From Bryobacter sp. (lineage in GTDB: Bacteria; Acidobacteriota; Terriglobia; Bryobacterales; Bryobacteraceae): a stretch of 64,000 nt of DNA. Location: contig JALHNH010000006.1 in assembly GCA_022843625.1 (NCBI GenBank), forward strand, positions 62,001-126,000. The letters run 5' to 3'. This document shows, in pieces, positions 35,267 through 43,347 of this stretch. The stretch's first letter is position 1, and each line of letters begins with the position of its first letter. The notes beneath the pieces were generated by a model, which was not told the DNA's origin, made no database searches, and saw nothing but the letters and a program-made list of their open reading frames with translations. The position numbers and the translations under genes are program-made.

Positions 35267-35301
35267 GAGACTCTCAATCTATCGATAAAAAGAAGAGTCT
35301 C
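35267..35301. promoter_or_regulatory. 8-bp inverted repeat between the Rieske and MFS genes
   Basis: GAGACTCT (35267-35274) and AGAGTCTC (35294-35301) are perfect inverted repeats 19 nt apart in the AT-rich divergent promoter region. They lie upstream of the TATAAT-like element of the Rieske gene and just before the MFS start, so they suit an operator for the sugar cassette. No regulator gene is adjacent. Confidence 0.4.
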
Positions 35302-35318
35302 CATTTTGTAAATCTTTG

Positions 35319-36623
35319 ATGAAGCAGCAACGATTTAAATTGATATCCTGTTGCCCAACCGTGCAGAGTCCAGACCCCGTCGCCGCATCCACCCTCCGCA
35401 AGGTCCGCCGCCGCATCCTTCCCTACGTCTTTCTCCTCTACATCGTCGCCTTCCTCGACCGCGCCAACGTCGCCTTCGCCAAAGCCCCAATGAGCGCAGA
35501 CCTCGGCTTCTCTGAAGCCGCCTTCGGCCTCGGCGCCGGCATCTTCTTCATCGGTTACTTCCTCTTCGAAATCCCGGGCGCCCTCATCGTAGAGCGCTAC
35601 AGCGCCCGCAAATGGATCGCCCGCATCCTCATCACCTGGGGTCTCTGCACCGTTCTCATCGGTTTCGTCCGCACCCCCAACGAATTCTACGGCGCACGCT
35701 TCCTGCTGGGCTGCGCCGAAGCCGGCTTCTTCCCCGGCATCATCGTTTACCTCGGCCACTGGTTCCCCCGTAAAGAACGCGCCAAAGCCGTCGCCGGCCT
35801 CATCCTTGGCGTCCCGGTCTCGCAAGTCCTCGGCGGCCCACTCTCCGCTCTGATCCTCCACGCCCTCGACTGGCGCTGGATGTTCATCCTTGAAGGTATC
35901 CCCGCCATCCTCCTCGGCTTCATCACTCTGCGCTACCTCACAGACCGCCCCTCCCAAGCCACCTGGCTCACCCCGCCAGAACGCACCTGGCTGATCAGCC
36001 AACTCACCGAAAGCACCCACCACTCCTCCCCCTGGGCCGCCTTCCGTGACAAGCGAATCCTCCTCCTCGCCTTCGCCATGGCCTGCGTCAACATCGGCAC
36101 CTACGCCTTTCAGCTCTGGGTCCCATCCATCATCCGCGCCTCCCAAACAAGCATGTCCGTCAGCAAAGCCAGCGCTCTCGCCGCCCTCCCCTTCGCCGCA
36201 TCCATCCTGGGCATGACACTCTTTGGCCGCTCTTCAGACAAAACAGGCGAGCGCCGCTTCCACACCGCCGTCCCCATGTGGTGCGCCGGCATTTTCTTCT
36301 TCTTCGCCAGCCGTCCCAACCAAACCCTAGAAGTCGAAATCCTCTGGCTCTGCCTCTCTGGCTTCTTCGTCTACGCCTGGCCCGGCCCCTTCTGGACTCT
36401 CCCCACCGCCGCCCTAGGCCAAACCGCCGCAGCAGCCTCGGTCGGCCTCATCAATTCGGTCGGCAATCTCGGTGGCTTCATCGGCCCCACCGTCATCGGC
36501 TATATCCTATCGGCCGGCTACCCCATGCACAACGCCCTCGCCTTCATCGCCGCTGCCTTCTTCCTCGCCGGCTGCCTCGTACTCACCGTCCGAGTTGACG
36601 ATAAGATAAAACCCGCCACATGA
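35319..36623 (+). CDS. MFS transporter, anion:cation symporter (hexuronate-like) family
   Basis: This is a protein of up to 434 residues with 12 hydrophobic helices. The N-terminal RRILPYVFLLYIVAFLDRAN and VAFAKAPMSADLGFSEAAFG are typical of the ACS family, which imports sugar acids and related organic anions. GCAEAGFFPGIIVYLGHWFP is the family signature after helix 4. The exact start is uncertain: ATG 35319 is used here, but GTG 35361 gives the more usual short N-terminus. Its stop overlaps the TIM-barrel gene (ATGA), and an SDR follows, forming a three-gene carbohydrate cassette. Confidence 0.9.
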   Translation: MKQQRFKLISCCPTVQSPDPVAASTLRKVRRRILPYVFLLYIVAFLDRANVAFAKAPMSADLGFSEAAFGLGAGIFFIGYFLFEIPGALIVERYSARKWIARILITWGLCTVLIGFVRTPNEFYGARFLLGCAEAGFFPGIIVYLGHWFPRKERAKAVAGLILGVPVSQVLGGPLSALILHALDWRWMFILEGIPAILLGFITLRYLTDRPSQATWLTPPERTWLISQLTESTHHSSPWAAFRDKRILLLAFAMACVNIGTYAFQLWVPSIIRASQTSMSVSKASALAALPFAASILGMTLFGRSSDKTGERRFHTAVPMWCAGIFFFFASRPNQTLEVEILWLCLSGFFVYAWPGPFWTLPTAALGQTAAAASVGLINSVGNLGGFIGPTVIGYILSAGYPMHNALAFIAAAFFLAGCLVLTVRVDDKIKPAT

Positions 36624-37387
36624 AATACAGCTTCATCGTGATGGACCCACCCACTCGCGACACCTTCGCCACTCTCCGCGACTGCGGCTACGACGGCATC
36701 GAACTCAACATGAGAGAACCCTTCGACCTCGACGCTGTCGAGCGCAACCTCGAAGATCACAACCTCGTAATGCCCAGCTTCCTTACCGGCGAAGCCTACT
36801 TCGACGGCCTCTGCCTCAGCTCCCCCCGAGCCGAAGTCCGCCGCCAAACCGTCGAGCGCCTCATCCGCTACGTCGACATCGCCCACCGCTTCAAATCCAT
36901 CATGGTCGTCGGCCTCCTCCAGGGCCTGCGCCGCGACGAGCCAGACCCCGCAATCGCCGCCACCCGCATCCGCGACGGCCTCCGCGCCGTAGCCGATGTC
37001 GCCGAATCTAAAGGCGTCGAATTCGTCATCGAGCCCGTCAACCACCTCCAGGTCGGCTTCCACAACTCTGTCGCTGAAGTCCGAAACCTCATCGCAGAAG
37101 TCGGCTTCCCTGCCATCCGTCCCATGGTCGACACCATCCACATGAACATCGAGGAATCCTCGCTAACCCAGCCGATCCTCGACTGCGGAGCCTCCCTCCG
37201 CCACATCCATCTCTGCGAATCCAACGGTGGCCGCTTCGGCTCCGGCCACATCCCCTTCGCCGAAGTATTGGCAACCCTGCGCACCATCCACTACCACCAC
37301 TTCGCTTCCGTAAAGGTCTACCGCCACCTCGCCTTCGCCGAAGCCGCCAAATCCAGCATCGACTTCCTCAAGGCAATCGAAAGCTAA
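36620..37387 (+). CDS. Sugar phosphate isomerase/epimerase-like TIM-barrel protein
   Basis: This is a 255-residue AP-endonuclease-2-like TIM barrel. Signatures are the start MKYSFIVMDPPTRDTFATL, GYDGIELNMREPFDL, the metal-site pieces VEFVIEPVNHLQVGF and RPMVDTIHMNIEE, and RHIHLCESNGGRFGSGHIPF. Such enzymes isomerise or epimerise keto-sugars or sugar acids (hydroxypyruvate isomerase, tagatose epimerase type) using a divalent metal. It is coupled by ATGA to the ACS transporter and followed 1 bp later by an SDR, so it probably processes the imported sugar acid. Confidence 0.88.
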   Translation: MKYSFIVMDPPTRDTFATLRDCGYDGIELNMREPFDLDAVERNLEDHNLVMPSFLTGEAYFDGLCLSSPRAEVRRQTVERLIRYVDIAHRFKSIMVVGLLQGLRRDEPDPAIAATRIRDGLRAVADVAESKGVEFVIEPVNHLQVGFHNSVAEVRNLIAEVGFPAIRPMVDTIHMNIEESSLTQPILDCGASLRHIHLCESNGGRFGSGHIPFAEVLATLRTIHYHHFASVKVYRHLAFAEAAKSSIDFLKAIES

Positions 37388-37388
37388 G

Positions 37389-38111
37389 ATGTCCTTCGAC
37401 TTCACCGGCAAAACCGTCCTCATTACCGGAGCCGCCCAGGGCATAGGCGAAGCCGCCGCCAAAGCCTTCGCCACCGCCGGAGCCAACGTTATCGCAGTAG
37501 ATCTAGACACAGTCGAGCGCTGCGACGTAACCAGCGAAGCCGAAGTCAACGAGACAGTCGACAACGCAATCGCCCGCTACGGCGCCATCGACGTCCTCTT
37601 CAACAACGCCGGCATCAACAAACGAATCCCCCTCAACGATTGGACCGAGCCCGACTGGCAAGCCGTCATCAACGTCAACTTCATCGGCTCCTTCCTGATG
37701 GCTCGCGCCGTAGGCCGCTACATGATGGCCCGCCGCTCCGGAGCCATCGTCAACATGTCAGCGCTAGGCGGAGGCGTAGTAGGCCTCGGTCGAGGAACAG
37801 AAATCTACACCGGCACCAAAGGCGCAATCGTCGGCATGACCAGAGACCTCGCCGCAGAATTCGCCCCCTATGGCATCAGGGTCAACTGCGTAGCCCCCGG
37901 CTGGATCGACACCGCCATGAACGCCCCGCTAATGAACCACCCCACCGCCCCACAAAAAGTCCTCGACCGAATCCCGCTAGGCCGCTGGGGCGAAGTCGAA
38001 GACGTAGTAGGTCCAGTGCTCTTTCTAGCCTCCGACGCCGCCCGCTACATCACCGGGCACGTCCTCCCCATCGACGGCGGAGCCGCCGCCATCATCCGCA
38101 TCACACTCTAA
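37389..38111 (+). CDS. SDR-family dehydrogenase of the sugar cassette
   Basis: This is a 240-residue classical SDR: ITGAAQGIGEAAAKAF cofactor loop, LFNNAGINKR, IYTGTKGAIVG with the YxxxK pair, RVNCVAPGWIDTAMN and a C-terminal TGHVLPIDGG. The aspartate at the end of beta-2 (AVDLDT) points to NAD(H) preference. In this context it likely oxidises or reduces the sugar acid handled by the preceding isomerase. Its last 11 bp overlap the convergent ketosynthase gene. It is less likely to belong to the ketosynthase cluster because it is on the other strand and follows the isomerase by 1 bp. Confidence 0.9.
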   Translation: MSFDFTGKTVLITGAAQGIGEAAAKAFATAGANVIAVDLDTVERCDVTSEAEVNETVDNAIARYGAIDVLFNNAGINKRIPLNDWTEPDWQAVINVNFIGSFLMARAVGRYMMARRSGAIVNMSALGGGVVGLGRGTEIYTGTKGAIVGMTRDLAAEFAPYGIRVNCVAPGWIDTAMNAPLMNHPTAPQKVLDRIPLGRWGEVEDVVGPVLFLASDAARYITGHVLPIDGGAAAIIRITL

Positions 38112-39285
38112 AAGCAAGCACCGCGTTCAGTCCCCCAAACGCAAAAGAATTCGACAGCGCCGCCCCCACTTGAACCGGCCGCGCCACATTCGCAATCACA
38201 TCCAAACCACACTCCGGGTCCTCCGTCTCAAAACCCGCAGTCGGCGGCAACACACCCTTCAACAAAGCCATCACCGTAGCCACCGCCTCAAGAGCCCCCG
38301 CCGCCCCCAGCGCATGCCCATGCATGGACTTCGTCGACGACACCGGCACCCCCTCCCCCAGCACCATCCGAATCGCAGAACACTCCGCCGGGTCATTCGC
38401 CTGCGTCCCGGTTCCATGAGCATTGACATACCCAACCTCAGAAGCATCCATCCCCGCATCCCGCAAAGCCATCCGCATCGCCGCCGCAGCCCCCTCAGGC
38501 TTGGGCTGCGTAATGTGATGAGCATCAGCCGACATCCCAAATCCAGCCAACTCCGCCAGCACAACAGCCCCCCGAGCCCGGGCATGTTCTTCACTCTCAA
38601 TCACCAGCATCCCCGCCCCCTCACCCAGACTCATCCCCTTCCGCCCCAGTGAAAACGGCCGGCAAACATCGGGCGACACAACCCGCATCGCTTCCCACGC
38701 CTTCAGCAACCCAAACACAAAAGGAGCCTCGCTACCCCCGGTAAGGGCGACATCGACAACCCCATTCCGAACCATCCAAAGCGCCTGCCCCATAGCGTGA
38801 TTCGCCGACGAGCAAGCAGTAGAAGTAGTAAACACAGGCCCGGTAACACCGTGCTCCATGGCAATCAAACTAGCCGCCGCATTAGCCATCACTTTAGGAA
38901 TCGTTAGCGGATGCACCCGCGACTTCTTCTCCCGGTAAACATCCCAATACCCGGCATCCTCCATATGTTTGCCGCCCACGCAGCACCCGGTAACAATAGC
39001 CGCACCCTCCGGCAACTTCAACCCCGCCTGCCCAACAGCCTCCCGAGCCGCGAGCAACGCAAACTGAGCATTGCGGTCTGCCATGAGAAGGTGTTCCTTC
39101 CCCAACCAATCCTCAGCCACAAAGCCACCGTACTCAGCCCCGGTAGTGATCTTCATCTCCGACGTATCGAGCGTCTGCAACGCCCCAATCGCCGCCACAC
39201 CATTCTCCAGGCCAGACCAGAACAAAGGAACCCCAACTCCATAAGCCGTCACAGCACCCAACCCGGTAACAACAACTTTACGCAT
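38101..39285 (-). CDS. Beta-ketoacyl synthase, FabF/NodE-like, non-housekeeping
   Basis: This is a 394-residue thiolase-fold condensing enzyme. The nucleophile is C158 in TSTACSSANHAMG; the histidines are in YVNAHGTGTQAND and SMHGHALGAAGALEA; the end NSFAFGGLNAVLAF is canonical. It differs clearly from the housekeeping FabF at 27-28.5 kb (for example GCCVGGKHMEDAGYWDVYRE). No dedicated ACP lies beside it. It sits at the edge of a group with a KAS III-diiron fusion 1.3 kb away, so I infer a specialised lipid or secondary-metabolite role. It starts 22 bp from the divergent GNAT gene. Confidence 0.9.
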   Translation of the reverse strand: MRKVVVTGLGAVTAYGVGVPLFWSGLENGVAAIGALQTLDTSEMKITTGAEYGGFVAEDWLGKEHLLMADRNAQFALLAAREAVGQAGLKLPEGAAIVTGCCVGGKHMEDAGYWDVYREKKSRVHPLTIPKVMANAAASLIAMEHGVTGPVFTTSTACSSANHAMGQALWMVRNGVVDVALTGGSEAPFVFGLLKAWEAMRVVSPDVCRPFSLGRKGMSLGEGAGMLVIESEEHARARGAVVLAELAGFGMSADAHHITQPKPEGAAAAMRMALRDAGMDASEVGYVNAHGTGTQANDPAECSAIRMVLGEGVPVSSTKSMHGHALGAAGALEAVATVMALLKGVLPPTAGFETEDPECGLDVIANVARPVQVGAALSNSFAFGGLNAVLAFRV

Positions 39286-39307
39286 CTACCCACTCTACAA
39301 TCATGAA

Positions 39308-39685
39308 ATGGACCCCCGTCCCTACCAACCCACCGACCTCCCCGCCTGCAAAGCACTCTGCTCAGTGCTGGAAGTCCCAACTCACTTCCACGTCTTCGAG
39401 CACAACGGCGAAATTATAGCCTTCGGCGGCTACAACATTAGCACTCCCACCTCAGCTCATATCCGCTACTGCACCGTCCATCCAGACTGGCGCCGCCAGG
39501 GCATCGGCCGCTACCTAATCCTCTACCTCCTGAAGCAAATCAGCACACACGAAAACATGGAAGAGGCCCACGCATTCTCTTCAATCGAGAATTTCGGCTT
39601 CTTTGAGAAACAGGGCTTTAGGCAAACGACATGGAGCAGCACAGCCTGGGCAATCTACACCAAGAAGCTAACCGTCTGCACCTAG
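39308..39685 (+). CDS. GNAT-family N-acetyltransferase
   Basis: This is a 125-residue single-domain acetyltransferase using acetyl-CoA. The acetyl-CoA loop is WRRQGIGRYL, preceded by the beta-4 strand AHIRYCTVHPD and followed by the typical FFEKQGFRQTTW. The acceptor is unknown. It starts 22 bp from the divergent ketosynthase start. Its TAG stop shares a CTAG with the stop of the convergent secreted-protein gene. Confidence 0.85.
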   Translation: MDPRPYQPTDLPACKALCSVLEVPTHFHVFEHNGEIIAFGGYNISTPTSAHIRYCTVHPDWRRQGIGRYLILYLLKQISTHENMEEAHAFSSIENFGFFEKQGFRQTTWSSTAWAIYTKKLTVCT

Positions 39686-40467
39686 GGAGAAAGACGCTCC
39701 GAAGGGTACGCCGGCAATGTCGTTGGGTAAGCCCCTATATACACTCTACGTCCCGTCTTGGCATCACAGAACTTGGCCTGATCTTCAGGCGAAGCTACAA
39801 AAAGAAACCCCTTCGCGTCCCAACGCTGCACCTCACACTTGCGCAACTCCGGCCCCCTGGCAGCTCCCTGATCGATAGTCTCCACCACAAGCCGGTCTTC
39901 ACTCGAAAAGACAACCTGCCGCCGGAATTTCTGCTTTACATAGGGGGACTCTGACTGGCCTGTGAATTCTGCTACTTCCTTCAACCTGCCATTCTGAAGC
40001 CCATAGACATAGCTCGTAAAAATACTGGTATCGCTCCCTCCAATGTCGCAATGCACCGCAAGAAAGGGTGGCGCGGAATGAAGCAGTTGATGGACACCAA
40101 CACAAGTATTCATAGACTGCCACCGACGGCAATTGAAAGAGCCAATCAAATTCCACTGCACCTGCTTGTCAAATACGAAGACCATTCGAGTCCACTCGTC
40201 CTTCGCCTCAGTAGCAAGAATCGCCTCCAGTTCCGCATCCTGATCCAGTTGCACCCAGCGTAAGCTGATATCTTCAATACGCGTTTTGTTCGTCGCCATA
40301 CACTCCCACAAACCAAGCGCTCGGCAATCGGCCTCAGGCATCAGCGGACTATGGTCCTTGAGGCTATTGAAGAGCTGATCCGGCGTCGATTTCATCGCCA
40401 CAACATCCAGTTCCGCACCCCTCCCCAAGCCCGCAAACAGCATCCAAAGCAAAACAAGTCGAATCAT
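39682..40467 (-). CDS. Exported protein of unknown function
   Basis: This is a 261-residue protein I do not recognise. The start at 40467 (MIRLVLLWMLFAGLGRGAEL) gives a clean signal peptide; a longer frame to 40593 adds 42 unlikely residues. The mature part has eight or more cysteines (for example ADCRALGLWECMA, SFNCRRW, NTCVG, VHCDIGG, KFCDAKTGRR), suggesting several disulfides in the periplasm. The stretch ISLRWVQLDQDAELEAILAT resembles VCBS/integrin-like repeats that bind calcium, but only weakly. It shares a CTAG stop with the convergent GNAT gene. The divergent gap to the KAS III fusion gene is 124 bp. Confidence 0.65.
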   Translation of the reverse strand: MIRLVLLWMLFAGLGRGAELDVVAMKSTPDQLFNSLKDHSPLMPEADCRALGLWECMATNKTRIEDISLRWVQLDQDAELEAILATEAKDEWTRMVFVFDKQVQWNLIGSFNCRRWQSMNTCVGVHQLLHSAPPFLAVHCDIGGSDTSIFTSYVYGLQNGRLKEVAEFTGQSESPYVKQKFRRQVVFSSEDRLVVETIDQGAARGPELRKCEVQRWDAKGFLFVASPEDQAKFCDAKTGRRVYIGAYPTTLPAYPSERLSP

Positions 40468-40591
40468 TGAGCAACACCTTTCCGACGCCCTTGGATCAAT
40501 GCCAATCCAGTTACAGCCGCCATCGATGCGAACATATTGAGAGCCAACAAAAATCGCTGCATTCTGTTCCGCAGTGTAAGCCAACTCCCCC

Positions 40592-42439
40592 ATGCCCCCA
40601 CCCGTCTACATCAACGCCTTCGGCAAATTCCTCCCCGGCCCGCCCATCCCCAACGACGAGATCGAAGACTACCTCGGCCGCATCCACAACAAAGCCTCCC
40701 GAGCCCGCCAGCGCATCCTCAAACAAAACGGCATCCTCACCCGCCACTACGCGATAGACCGCAACCAGCAATCCCTCTACTCCAACGCCCAAATGGCCGC
40801 AAAAGCCATAGAAGACCTCTACACCAAGGCCAACCTCTCCCCCAACCAAACCGACTTCCTCGGCGTCGCCACCTCCCAAGGCGACTACCCCCTCCCCGGC
40901 TTCGCCAGCATGGTCCACGGCGAACTCAAAACCCCGCCCTGCGAAATCGCCACCTTCCACGGCGTCTGCGCCAGCGGCGTCATGGCCCTCCGCGCCGCCA
41001 CCCTGCAAGTCCACGACGGTCGCACTTCCGCCGTCGCCTGCGCTAGCGAATTCGCAAGCCGCCTCTTCAAGTCCACCCGCTTCGAAGCCCAAAGCGACGG
41101 CCCTCTCGACTTCGACACCGAGTTCCTCCGCTGGATGCTCTCCGATGGTGCCGGCGCCGCCCTCCTCCAGCCCACCCCCTCAAAGCTCGCACTAGAAGTC
41201 GAGTGGATCGAAATCGTCTCCCACGCCAACCGCTTCGATCCCTGCATGTACGTAGGCCCGCAAAACCACGAGGCCTCCTGGCTCGACTACCCAAGCTACC
41301 CCGCAGCAGACCGTGCCGGCGCAATCAACCTCCGCCAGGACATCCGCAAGCTCGGCGACGTAGTCAATTGCGCCGTCGATGGCGCACTCGATCTGGTAAG
41401 AAAAGGCCGCCTCAACCCCGCCTCCATCGATTGGGTCGTAGCCCACTATTCTTCCCACTTATTCCGCGAACAATCGCACGAACGCGCCGCCCGAGGTGGC
41501 CTCAACATTCCCCTCGATCGCTGGTTCACCAACCTCTACACCAAAGGCAACATCGGCGCAGCCTCCATCTACGTCCAGCTCGAAGAACTCTTCTACTCCG
41601 GCCGCCTCACCCCCGGCGAACGCATCTTCTGCCTCGTCCCAGAAAGTGGCCGCTTCACCTTCGCCTACATGATGCTCAAAGTAGTAGAAGGCACCCCCAC
41701 CACAAAGACAAAAATCGAGATACCCAAAATAGAGATACCCAGAACAGAAGTTCCCCACCTCGAACCCACCAACAACCCCCACGCCCAGCGCCTCATCCGC
41801 GAGCTCACCTCGGTCTGGTTCGAATTCGAAAACCAACTCCACAGCGTCCCTATCATCCAGAAACTCTACAGCTCAGAATTCACGCTCGAAGACTACCGCC
41901 GCCTCCTCTTCAACCTCCGCCAGCAAGTCATCGACGGCTCCCGCTGGATCGCCCGCGCCGCCTCCAACATTACTGCCGAGTTTTTCCCCCTCCGCAGCGC
42001 CTTCATCGCCCACACCCAGGAAGAACACCGCGACTACGAAATGATCGAGCGCAACTACGAGGCCGCCGGAGGCAACATCGAAGACATCCGCGCAGGCCGC
42101 AAGAACATCGGCAGCGAAGCCCTCTCTTCTTACGTCCTACACCGCGCCAACCGCGAAAACCCCTTCGATCTAGTAGGCGCCATGTTCATCGTCGAAGGCC
42201 TCGGCCAGCGCGTTGCCCGCCAATGGGGAGAGCGCATCCAGTCCCACCTCAACCTCCCGGCAGACCACGTCTCCTTCCTCATCTACCATTCCGCCAGCGA
42301 CGTCAAACACTTCGAGCGACTCGATCTAGCCATCGCCCAAGGCATCCTCACAGATGCGCTGGTCGACGACATCATCCGCTGCGCCAAAGTCACCGGCCGC
42401 CTCTACGCGTTACAACTGGAAGAGCTCGACAAATTCTAA
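40592..42439 (+). CDS. KAS III-like synthase fused to a heme-oxygenase-like diiron domain
   Basis: This is a 615-residue two-domain protein. Residues 1-370 are a KAS III-like condensing enzyme with nucleophile C126 in FHGVCASGVMALRAA, a histidine in WVVAHYSSHLFREQ and the asparagine in KGNIGAASIYVQLEE. A repeated linker follows (KIEIPKIEIPRTEVP). Residues about 395-615 look like an iron-containing redox enzyme of the heme-oxygenase-like diiron (HDO) type, with candidate ligands in FIAHTQEEHRDYEM (E478, H479), E535 in IVEGLGQRV, and D570/H573 in SASDVKHFERLD. HDO enzymes do oxidative decarboxylation or desaturation of amino and fatty acids. The fusion suggests that a condensation product is oxidised in place; product unknown. 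Confidence 0.8.
   Translation: MPPPVYINAFGKFLPGPPIPNDEIEDYLGRIHNKASRARQRILKQNGILTRHYAIDRNQQSLYSNAQMAAKAIEDLYTKANLSPNQTDFLGVATSQGDYPLPGFASMVHGELKTPPCEIATFHGVCASGVMALRAATLQVHDGRTSAVACASEFASRLFKSTRFEAQSDGPLDFDTEFLRWMLSDGAGAALLQPTPSKLALEVEWIEIVSHANRFDPCMYVGPQNHEASWLDYPSYPAADRAGAINLRQDIRKLGDVVNCAVDGALDLVRKGRLNPASIDWVVAHYSSHLFREQSHERAARGGLNIPLDRWFTNLYTKGNIGAASIYVQLEELFYSGRLTPGERIFCLVPESGRFTFAYMMLKVVEGTPTTKTKIEIPKIEIPRTEVPHLEPTNNPHAQRLIRELTSVWFEFENQLHSVPIIQKLYSSEFTLEDYRRLLFNLRQQVIDGSRWIARAASNITAEFFPLRSAFIAHTQEEHRDYEMIERNYEAAGGNIEDIRAGRKNIGSEALSSYVLHRANRENPFDLVGAMFIVEGLGQRVARQWGERIQSHLNLPADHVSFLIYHSASDVKHFERLDLAIAQGILTDALVDDIIRCAKVTGRLYALQLEELDKF
41711..41755 (+). repeat. Three 15-bp in-frame repeats in the interdomain linker
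   Basis: The three units code for KIEIP, KIEIP and RTEVP (41711-41725, 41726-41740, 41741-41755). They lie exactly between the KAS III and diiron domains of the fusion gene. The first two units differ at one base. This is a small minisatellite that can lengthen or shorten the linker without breaking the frame. Confidence 0.85.
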
Positions 42440-42456
42440 ATGCTGAGTGAAATCAA

Positions 42457-43347
42457 ATGAAAGCCCACGACCAGTTTGAGCAACTCGACTTCGACCCCAA
42501 AGACCCCAGCCCCTGGCTGGCCCTCTATCTCGACACCAGCCTCCCTCTAGGCAACGACGTCAAATGCGCTCTCCTCGAAAACGCCAGCTCCCGTTCCCGC
42601 CAATTCCTCCTCCCGCTCATCAGGCCCCTGGCAAAGGCCACCATCATGGCCCAGCAAGTCTTGAAAGTCTTCATCCCCAACCGCTTCACATCATCGGCAA
42701 TCCTGCATAGAACCATCTACTGGGGCCTGAAATACTTCGTCCGGCCCGAGGGCAATTACCTGATCCTCCGCCACTTCCACATCGGCTCGGAGTTGTTGCA
42801 ATTCGTAGCCACCAACATCCCCGGCATAGAGATCCCGCTAATGCCCCTGCGCCCCCGCAACCTCGAAGGCCTGATCGACAACGTCTTCCTCCAGCACGAT
42901 CTCAACATCTTCAACTTCGTCATCCGTCTCAACAAAGAGCTAAAGCAAAAGGGCATCGAAATCGAGCGTCAAACCAACCTCAACTTCGACATGATCACCA
43001 GCGGCCCCTTCGAGATAGACCGCGAAGGCCTCCCCAACAACCCGCTCAACTTCCTCGACGTAGAAACGGCGATCGAGATCTACACACCCCTCTACCAGCT
43101 CTTCCTAACCGACAGCGACTTCTGGCGAGCCAGCAACTCGCTACAGCTCGACGAGACTCTGGCAATCTACTGTTCCAGACTCATGGGAGATCTAAGCTAC
43201 GTAGGCCTGGTAAACAACAAACACCCACTAGTCCCCCTCTCGACGCTACAGGCCGGCTACCGCCTAATGCTCCACGGCCTAGCCGCAGAATCCCTCCACG
43301 CCACCCTCGTCAAGCTCAAGGAGAAGCAAGCAACAGCATCAAGATGA
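42457..43347 (+). CDS. Uncharacterised protein of the KAS III-diiron cluster
   Basis: This is a 296-residue protein 17 bp downstream of the fusion gene and surely co-transcribed. I cannot assign it; it may belong to an uncharacterised family (possibly DUF6999), but that is only a vague recollection. It is mostly helical, with one hydrophobic stretch and a basic region (SRQFLLPLIRPLAKATIMAQ). Histidines occur in YLILRHFHIGSELLQF and VFLQHDLNIFNFVIRL, and acidic residues in LQLDETLAIYCSRLMGD, so a metal or cofactor site is possible. Its 3' end overlaps the convergent small membrane protein gene by 9 bp. Confidence 0.7.
   Translation: MKAHDQFEQLDFDPKDPSPWLALYLDTSLPLGNDVKCALLENASSRSRQFLLPLIRPLAKATIMAQQVLKVFIPNRFTSSAILHRTIYWGLKYFVRPEGNYLILRHFHIGSELLQFVATNIPGIEIPLMPLRPRNLEGLIDNVFLQHDLNIFNFVIRLNKELKQKGIEIERQTNLNFDMITSGPFEIDREGLPNNPLNFLDVETAIEIYTPLYQLFLTDSDFWRASNSLQLDETLAIYCSRLMGDLSYVGLVNNKHPLVPLSTLQAGYRLMLHGLAAESLHATLVKLKEKQATASR

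Noticed and set aside
35274..36146. 290-residue acidic antisense frame
   Set aside because: It is antisense to the first part of the ACS-family transporter; no recognisable domain and biased composition.
41203..42450. 415-residue Arg/Pro/His-rich open frame on the plus strand
   Set aside because: It is an out-of-frame shadow of the KAS III-diiron fusion gene, with composition typical of shifted high-GC codons and no motifs.
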